Position numbers and translations under genes: made by a program
Shown: positions 6,512 to 10,598 of the stretch, in pieces
Layout of the letters: each line of letters starts with the position of its first letter
How positions within the stretch are numbered: position 1 is the stretch's first letter
Notes under the pieces: generated by a model
Seen by the model: the letters and a program-made list of their open reading frames with translations, nothing else
Told to the model about the DNA's origin: nothing
Databases searched by the model: none
NCBI GenBank assembly: GCA_036521995.1
Contig: DATDGR010000330.1
Coordinates: forward strand, 1 to 10,598
Source of the DNA: Gp13-AA77 sp036521995
GTDB lineage: Bacteria > Acidobacteriota > Terriglobia > UBA7540
Reading direction: 5' to 3'
DNA length: 10,598 nucleotides

Positions 6512-7933
6512 TCACTGGGTTCGCGGCTGGGTCAGTGGCAGGGACACCCGGAATCGCGTGTCGCCCGGTTTCGACTCCAGGCGGATAGTGCCGCGATGGT
6601 TGCGGACGATGCGGAGGACCGTATCGAGACCGAGACCGGTGCCCTTCCCAACTCCCTTGGTGGTGAAAAAAGGCTCGAAGATTCGCGGCTGTATCTCCGG
6701 TGGAATTCCGGGACCGGTGTCGCCGATTTCTACTAGGACACCATCAAGTTCCCGGGCGGTGCGGACTCGCAACTCCCCTTTTTCCCCCATGGCGTCTAAC
6801 GCGTTGTCGATCAGGTTGGTCCAAACCTGGTTCAGCTCGCCGCCATATGCGCAAACACGTGGCAGATCGGGCTGGTAGTTGCGCACCACGGTCACACCGC
6901 CCTTGAGGCGGTGACCGAAAATCAGGAGCGTGTTCTCGAGACCCTGGTGGATGTCAACCTCCTGAAAGGGCGCCTGGTCCATGTAGGAGTATTCCTTGAT
7001 GGCGCGCACCAGGTCCGAAATCCGCCGCGTGCTGTTATCGATCTCGCGCACGAGCCCGAAAACCACCAGGAGCCTGGAGACCCGACTCAGGGCCGGACCG
7101 AGGAGAGCGTCGCCGATCTCTCCTCCCAGCGTTTCGAGCTTGCCGGTGTCGATACACCACTCAGCCAGGACCGGAGCGATCTTCCACGCCTCCTGAACCC
7201 CTCTCGCCTCGAGCCACCCGGTGAGGTGCTCTTCCCGATCGCTGAACTCCAGCGGATTCGACGAGGTCACAGGCGTCTGGCGCACAGCCTCGCGCTCGAA
7301 GACGGCCATCACTTCGCGCTGCTCGTTGGTCAAAGGATACTGCAAGAGCCGCAGGCTGGCGTCCCGCACCGCTTCCAGAGCCTCAAGCAGGCTGCTGGCG
7401 GCGCGGCGGGCTGCGGCGGCAGGATTGTTCAATTCATGGGCGAGGCCGGCGGAGAGCTTTCCCAGCGCCATCAACTTTTCGTGCTGCGTCTCGAGGCGCG
7501 TGGTCTCGCGAATGCGATCGGACAAGAGCGCCACTAGCCGTTTGCCCAGTTCGGGCATGCGTTGCAGCATTTCAGGAAAGTAGTCCTTGTGCAGCCGAAG
7601 CACCCTGCTGGCCGTCACGGCGCGGCCGGTGCCTCGGTAGTGTGTGAGGCGGGAATAGGGAAGCAGGCCTGAAACCTGCCCGGCCCTGACGATGAAGTTG
7701 AAACCGTCCTGGATATCCTGCCGCTGTAGGCAAAGCTCCCCTTCCACAATGACAAAGAGATGCTCGATGGGATCACCCTCGCGAGCGTAGGTCACCCCGG
7801 GCTCAAGCCGGACCTCTTCGAAGCGCTCGGCCAGCCAGGCGAGCTGATCCTCCGGAAGATCGGCGAACACAGTGATCTTGCGCAAGTCGCCCGCCACGGA
7901 TTGGGCCTTATCGTTTGTGGTTGGTTGCACCAT
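6512..7933 (-). CDS. Soluble sensor histidine kinase with N-terminal cyclic-nucleotide-binding-like domain
   Basis: This 473-residue cytoplasmic kinase has no membrane segment. A Crp-like beta-barrel domain spans about residues 20-140 (for example EPGVTYAREGD and VIVEGEL). Its phosphate-binding cassette region reads SGLLPYSRL rather than the usual FGE-x-A-L with a later R-S/T-A, so cAMP or cGMP binding is doubtful. The H-box AHELNNP places the phosphoacceptor at H166. The ATPase domain has the N-box around 368-380 (NQVWTNLIDNALDA), G1 DTGPGIP at 405-411, the F-box FEPFFTTK at 419-426, and G2 GKGTGLGL at 429-436, all intact. About 110 residues separate helix 1 of the dimerisation domain from the likely helix 2 (RRISDLVRAIKEYSYMDQ, ending near 320), far more than the usual short turn. 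The ATG lies three bases after the stop of the receiver-flavoprotein gene, suggesting translational coupling. That protein is its probable phosphoryl acceptor. Confidence 0.92.
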   Translation of the reverse strand: MVQPTTNDKAQSVAGDLRKITVFADLPEDQLAWLAERFEEVRLEPGVTYAREGDPIEHLFVIVEGELCLQRQDIQDGFNFIVRAGQVSGLLPYSRLTHYRGTGRAVTASRVLRLHKDYFPEMLQRMPELGKRLVALLSDRIRETTRLETQHEKLMALGKLSAGLAHELNNPAAAARRAASSLLEALEAVRDASLRLLQYPLTNEQREVMAVFEREAVRQTPVTSSNPLEFSDREEHLTGWLEARGVQEAWKIAPVLAEWCIDTGKLETLGGEIGDALLGPALSRVSRLLVVFGLVREIDNSTRRISDLVRAIKEYSYMDQAPFQEVDIHQGLENTLLIFGHRLKGGVTVVRNYQPDLPRVCAYGGELNQVWTNLIDNALDAMGEKGELRVRTARELDGVLVEIGDTGPGIPPEIQPRIFEPFFTTKGVGKGTGLGLDTVLRIVRNHRGTIRLESKPGDTRFRVSLPLTQPRTQ

Positions 7934-7936
7934 TGG

Positions 7937-9610
7937 TCAAACCGAGCTCAGATACTGGTGAACGAACTGCACGGCGTTCGCCCCTTCGCCCACGCCGGAA
8001 GCCACCCTTTTCACCGAGCCGTGGCGGGTGTCGCCGGCCACGAAGATGCCGGGAACGCTGGTCTCGAGCAGCCAAGGATCGCGGTCCAAAAGCCAGTCTT
8101 TTGGACGCTTGCCGCCATGCAAAAGGTCCGGTCCCGACAGAATAAAGCCCCGCTCGTCGCGCTCCACCATGTTTGCCAGCCAATCCGTGCGGGGCTCCGC
8201 GCCGATGAAAATGAAAAGTGACGTGGCGGGCACGGTGTGCGTTTCATGGCTGTCTGAGCATAGCACCGAGAGAGCCTCCAGGCGGTCCGTTCCATGGACC
8301 TCCACCACCTGGCTGTGCGTCTCCACCTGAATGTTCTGGGTTCCTCGGATCTGGCCGATCAAGTAATACGACATGGTGGCCGAAAGCGAGTCGCCTCTCA
8401 CCAGCATGACGACGCGGCGCGCGTACCGGGAGAAATACATGGCGGCCTGCCCGGCGGAGTTCGCCGCGCCCACGATGTAGACGTCTTCGCCCCGGCAGGA
8501 ATCCCCTTCCGTCATGGCGGCGCCGTAGTAAACGCCGGCGCCCTGCAGCCGGTCGATGCCGGGCACGTCGAGCTTGCGGTAGGAGACGCCGGTTGCGATC
8601 ACCAGCGCCTTGCAGGCGATCTCGGTGCCGTCGGCCAACGCGATCACTTTGGATTGAGCGTCGATGCGCAGCCCGGTGACCTCCTGCGGTGCCAGGATCT
8701 CTACGCCGAAGCGCCGCGCCTGGGCCACCGCGCGCCGGGCGAGGTCGCCGCCGCTCAGACCGGAAGGAAATCCCAGGTAGTTTTCGATGCGGGAGCTCAT
8801 CCCGGCCTGGCCGCCTGGCGCCTCGCGTTCCACCATTACGGTCCGCAGCCCTTCCGAGGCGCCGTAGACTGCAGCCGCCAGCCCGGCAGGACCGCCGCCC
8901 ACGATCAGCAGATCACAGAACGCGGTGTCGGCGTGCGTCCGAAGCCCGAGTTTGGTCGCCATCTCCGCCAGTGACGGGTCCGGGAGGATGCTCCCATCAG
9001 GAAACTGCACGAGCGGCAGTTTGGACGCATCCGCTCCCGCGGCGGCGAGCATGCTGCGGACCTCCCCATCACCATTTCCAGCGGTCTCCACGTCGCGCCA
9101 GCGGTAAGGCACCTGGGAGCGTGCCAGAAAATCCCGAACTTCGTGGGAGCGCGGAGACCAGCGGTGCCCCAACACCCGCAGACCCTCGAACGGCGGCCGG
9201 AATGACGCCTGCCAATCATCGAGCAGGTCGTCGAGGACCGGATAGAGTTGCTCTTCGGGCGGATCCCACGGCTTCAGGAGATAGTGATGAATCTTGGCCT
9301 GATTGATCGCCTGAATAGCCGCGTCGGTGTCTGCGTAGGCAGTCAGGAGCACGCGGCGGGCATCGGGATAAACAGACATCGCCTGGCTGATGAACTCCAC
9401 CCCGGTCATCTGCGGCATCCGCTGGTCCACCAGCAGCAGACTGACGGCGTTATTCCTCTGCTTGAGTCCGTGCAAGGCATCGAGCGCGGCCGCTCCCGAG
9501 TCAGCGCGCAACACCCGATAGCGTTCCGCATAGCGCCGGCGCAAGTCGCGCTCCACCGCGCGCAACACCTCAGGGTCATCGTCGACGGTCAGCAGAACCG
9601 GCTTTGCCAT
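7937..9610 (-). CDS. Response regulator receiver fused to glutaredoxin-like and thioredoxin reductase-like flavoprotein domains
   Basis: One 557-residue chain holds three modules. Residues 1-135 are a receiver domain with acidic pocket D10-D12, phosphoacceptor D62 in VDQRMP, T90 and K113 in LLKPWD, so it should accept phosphate. Residues 142-222 resemble a glutaredoxin/thioredoxin fold, but the active-site position reads SPRS (152-155) instead of CxxC. Residues 231-557 are a thioredoxin reductase-like FAD/NAD(P)H oxidoreductase. The FAD motif is GGGPAG (238-243), the pyridine-nucleotide motif is GAANSAGQAA (381-390), and a C-terminal FAD contact lies in GDTR (526-529). At the position of the redox-active CATC disulfide it reads GAAM (363-366), so standard thioredoxin reduction is not possible. 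The ATG at 9610 has GAGG seven bases upstream and begins a typical receiver strand. It is the first gene of an operon with the kinase. Similar fusions are usually annotated 'fused response regulator/thioredoxin-disulfide reductase'; the disulfide reductase part of that name is not supported here. Confidence 0.93.
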   Translation of the reverse strand: MAKPVLLTVDDDPEVLRAVERDLRRRYAERYRVLRADSGAAALDALHGLKQRNNAVSLLLVDQRMPQMTGVEFISQAMSVYPDARRVLLTAYADTDAAIQAINQAKIHHYLLKPWDPPEEQLYPVLDDLLDDWQASFRPPFEGLRVLGHRWSPRSHEVRDFLARSQVPYRWRDVETAGNGDGEVRSMLAAAGADASKLPLVQFPDGSILPDPSLAEMATKLGLRTHADTAFCDLLIVGGGPAGLAAAVYGASEGLRTVMVEREAPGGQAGMSSRIENYLGFPSGLSGGDLARRAVAQARRFGVEILAPQEVTGLRIDAQSKVIALADGTEIACKALVIATGVSYRKLDVPGIDRLQGAGVYYGAAMTEGDSCRGEDVYIVGAANSAGQAAMYFSRYARRVVMLVRGDSLSATMSYYLIGQIRGTQNIQVETHSQVVEVHGTDRLEALSVLCSDSHETHTVPATSLFIFIGAEPRTDWLANMVERDERGFILSGPDLLHGGKRPKDWLLDRDPWLLETSVPGIFVAGDTRHGSVKRVASGVGEGANAVQFVHQYLSSV

Positions 9611-9662
9611 GCGCTTGCCTCAATCAGCGATCCGACGAGCATCGCTGTACACTGTCCATTTT

Positions 9663-9684
9663 ACCTGAAGCGGAGGCGACAGGT
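9663..9684. promoter_or_regulatory. Possible promoter/operator upstream of the receiver-flavoprotein operon
   Basis: ACCTG (9663-9667) and CAGGT (9680-9684) form a perfect 5-bp inverted repeat. Immediately beside it on the minus strand is TAAAAT (9663-9658), which matches five of six bases of a -10 box and lies about 48 bases before the start at 9610. TTGTCA (9694-9689) resembles a -35, but its 25-base distance from TAAAAT rules out a normal sigma-70 pairing. The promoter is therefore unresolved. Confidence 0.2.
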
Positions 9685-9751
9685 CCCTTGACAACGACCG
9701 TCATTGACCCGCACTTTTTCTCCATCCCGCACTGCGAGGCTTAGCGCAAAC

Positions 9752-9973
9752 ATTCTGAAAGGCTTACGGCCGCTGGAGCTTGAACCTTCCAGCTTTGGGC
9801 CTCAGAAGAACCTACACCTCGGTCTTGTTTTCCGAGTTTTCAACGTCCTGTCTATTCTAAAGGGCTTACTGGATTCGAACTGGATGGATAAGAGCTTTTC
9901 TCGGGTTCGTTTAGGTTCGTTCTAGGTTCGTTTTTTCCAACTTTTGCTGATTCTAAACGACTTCTAGGGTTCG
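9752..9973 (+). repeat. Three degenerate direct repeats with core ATTCTRAARGGCTTAC, about 100 bp apart
   Basis: Core copies start at 9752 (ATTCTGAAAGGCTTAC), 9854 (ATTCTAAAGGGCTTAC) and 9950 (ATTCTAAACGACTTCT). Copies 1 and 2 agree at 14 of 16 positions, copies 2 and 3 at 12 of 16. Copies 2 and 3 can be extended to 41-base units, 9837-9877 and 9933-9973, both opening with TTTTC and closing with GG-R-TTCG; 27 of 41 bases match without gaps. Spacings are 102 and 96 bp. Function is unknown. Confidence 0.5.
9868..9885 (+). repeat. Direct repeat ACTGGAT with 11-bp period
   Basis: ACTGGAT occurs at 9868-9874 and again at 9879-9885, separated by TCGA. A 7-bp direct repeat with an 11-bp period is the spacing used by OmpR/PhoB-type regulators. 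It overlaps the end of the second large repeat, so it may be only a by-product of duplication in this spacer. Confidence 0.35.
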
Positions 9974-9974
9974 T
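9904..9974 (+). repeat. GGTTCGT direct repeats at helical spacing
   Basis: GGTTCGT occurs at 9904-9910, 9914-9920, 9925-9931 and 9968-9974. The first three are 10 and 11 bp apart, so they face the same side of the helix. Two share the longer form TAGGTTCGTT. The array lies in AT-rich DNA about 300 bp upstream of the receiver-flavoprotein start. Direct repeats of this length and phase suit tandem binding of a winged-helix regulator, but protein binding is inferred. Confidence 0.45.
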
Positions 9975-10003
9975 CTTTCAGTTTAGTGGGAGGGTGGGTG
10001 AAC

Positions 10004-10031
10004 GGCCGGTCGCTTTGGCGAGGGATCGGCC
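10004..10031. repeat. Bulged hairpin
   Basis: GGCCGG (10004-10009) pairs with TCGGCC (10026-10031, one G-T wobble). Inside it TCGC (10010-10013) pairs with GCGA (10018-10021) around a TTTG loop. Four unpaired bases remain on the 3' side. There is no T-tract after it, so a terminator is not indicated. Confidence 0.3.
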
Positions 10032-10196
10032 CTGCCCGGGACCACCGAGCCACTCCGGATTCGATGCTGAACGCTTGGCCAACACAGCCCATTTGTACCA
10101 CCAGGTGACCCGCGTAGTCAAGGGAATCTTGGCTTGGCTAAGTTGGGTCGGCGTCAACCAGATTGGGGTCTTCGGATGCAGAATTCCCGAGCGGGC

Positions 10197-10229
10197 CCGC
10201 GGCTGGTGCTGTCCCAGCCGTGGCCTTTT
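10197..10229 (+). terminator. Hairpin followed by short T-tract, weak intrinsic terminator candidate
   Basis: CCGCGGCTGG (10197-10206) pairs with CCAGCCGTGG (10214-10223) around a 7-base loop, giving a 10-bp stem with one G-T wobble. CC and then TTTT (10226-10229) follow on the plus strand. The T-tract is short and offset by two bases. No gene on the plus strand upstream needs it, so it may end an unrecognised transcript or may have no terminator role. Confidence 0.3.
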
Positions 10230-10371
10230 GTGGATCGCTGCAGACAAGCCCACGGTCGGATCACCGCGGACTGTTGCTGCCCGCTAGGCCGGCGATTTCC
10301 GCATGAACTCCACGCCAGTCTCTGCCGGCAAGGCGTTGGCGGCCGAGCTAGATGTTCGTTCTCTAAGTAGC

Positions 10372-10400
10372 TAGACATAGAAAGCTGCCTGTGTTTTAAT
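10372..10400 (+). promoter_or_regulatory. Sigma-70-type promoter of the IS630-type transposase
   Basis: TAGACA (10372-10377) and TTTAAT (10395-10400) each match five of six consensus bases and are separated by exactly 17 bases. The predicted transcript start falls at about 10407, which is the A of the transposase ATG. A leaderless mRNA is therefore likely, in keeping with the lack of a good Shine-Dalgarno sequence. Confidence 0.5.
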
Positions 10401-10406
10401 CGGGGC

Positions 10407-10598
10407 ATGGCGTTCCCAAAGAAACGCAAGCCCCTGGTCTTCACCGCAGAAGAACTTGCAACGCTGCAAGCGATCCGCAAGGCTCGCAGCGAGCAAAGAC
10501 GGCGCACGGTGCGAGCCGGCATTCTGCTGGATGCGGCTTCGGGGGAAATGAGCGATCAAGCCATGGCGCGCGCCCATAGGGTGAATCGCAACACCGTG
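10407..10598 (+). CDS. IS630-type transposase, N-terminal part, cut by window edge
   Basis: The 64 visible residues run without a stop to the right edge. They begin MAFPKKRKPLVF, pass through a charged helix (AEELATLQAIRKARSEQRRR), and end in a helix-turn-helix: RAGILLDAASGEMSD then QAMARAHRVNRNTV. The pattern of a helix with ILL-A-x-G, a short turn, and A-R-x-x-x-V-x-x-x-TV is the typical start of IS630/Tc1-type transposases, which use the domain to bind their terminal inverted repeats and insert at TA. The DDE catalytic domain would lie beyond the window. Start choice: an ATG preceded by GGGG and placed right at the predicted transcript start of the promoter at 10372-10400. The left terminal repeat cannot be identified without the right end. 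Whether the element is intact is not visible. A helix-turn-helix protein of another kind is the main alternative. Confidence 0.75.
   Translation, partial: MAFPKKRKPLVFTAEELATLQAIRKARSEQRRRTVRAGILLDAASGEMSDQAMARAHRVNRNTV

Larger units (their letters stand above)
9611..10406. other. About 800-bp non-coding spacer between the two-component operon and the transposase
   Basis: No reading frame here has a credible start, ribosome binding site and protein character together; the short open frames on both strands look fortuitous. The stretch about 9800-9985 is visibly AT-richer than the flanking genes and has T-tracts. Contents listed separately are the upstream region of the minus-strand operon, three degenerate repeats about 100 bp apart, phased GGTTCGT repeats, two hairpins, and the promoter of the transposase. 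The rest (about 10032-10196 and 10230-10345) is GC-rich with nothing I can name. Repeats beside an insertion sequence suggest a turnover zone. Confidence 0.6.

Noticed and set aside
9868..9900. tRNA-like TTCGAA segment
   Set aside because: The flanking bases do not form a T-arm stem, and no anticodon arm or acceptor stem is present on either strand.
9704..9925. 73-codon plus-strand open frame
   Set aside because: It lacks a ribosome binding site and coincides with the repeats, and its duplicated ILKGL pieces are simply translated repeat cores.
9988..9998. G-quadruplex candidate GGGAGGGTGGG
   Set aside because: Only three GGG runs occur close together; the nearest fourth run is distant or only GG.
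9978..10287. Overlapping open frames of about 90-97 codons on both strands
   Set aside because: Neither has a ribosome binding site or recognisable family features, and both have the composition of translated non-coding GC-rich DNA. A database search could still reopen this.
10346..10380. Left terminal inverted repeat of the insertion sequence
   Set aside because: AGCTAGA occurs twice (10347 and 10369), but without the right end no inverted repeat or TA target duplication can be recognised.

Overview
The window is GC-rich, densely packed bacterial chromosome. The gene set fits a soil-type Acidobacteriota (Solibacter/Bryobacter-like): an M61 peptidase with a PDZ domain, a sugar-acid-type MFS permease, and a cNMP-like histidine kinase beside a response regulator fused to a flavoprotein. 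The assignment is an inference from gene content and base composition; no rRNA or other marker gene is present.

Layout. (1) Positions 1-3229, minus strand: an ACS-family MFS permease followed closely by a secreted M61 aminopeptidase-type metalloprotease that runs off the left edge. They look like one operon. (2) Positions 3230-3468: a divergent promoter region with a -10-like element, a perfect 12-bp palindrome and a second inverted repeat. (3) Positions 3469-6367, plus strand: an MsbA-type ABC half-exporter, then a cytoplasmic phospholipase D-superfamily protein. (4) Positions 6512-9610, minus strand, convergent with the previous block: a two-gene signalling operon. The first gene encodes receiver + glutaredoxin-like + thioredoxin-reductase-like modules in one chain. 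Three bases later comes a soluble histidine kinase with an N-terminal cyclic-nucleotide-binding-like domain. (5) Positions 9611-10406: about 800 bp with no convincing gene. Part of it is AT-richer than its surroundings and holds roughly 100-bp-spaced degenerate repeats, helically phased GGTTCGT repeats and two stable hairpins. (6) Positions 10407-10598, plus strand: the N-terminal helix-turn-helix part of an IS630-type transposase, cut by the right edge.

The most interesting unit is the minus-strand pair in (4). It looks like a two-component system whose output is a flavoprotein oxidoreductase rather than a DNA-binding domain. The thiol-redox motifs expected of both redox modules are absent, so electrons cannot follow the standard thioredoxin-reductase route. 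The kinase is also unusual, with a long insertion inside its dimerisation/phosphoacceptor hairpin. The second region worth attention is the repeat-rich spacer between this operon and the transposase.
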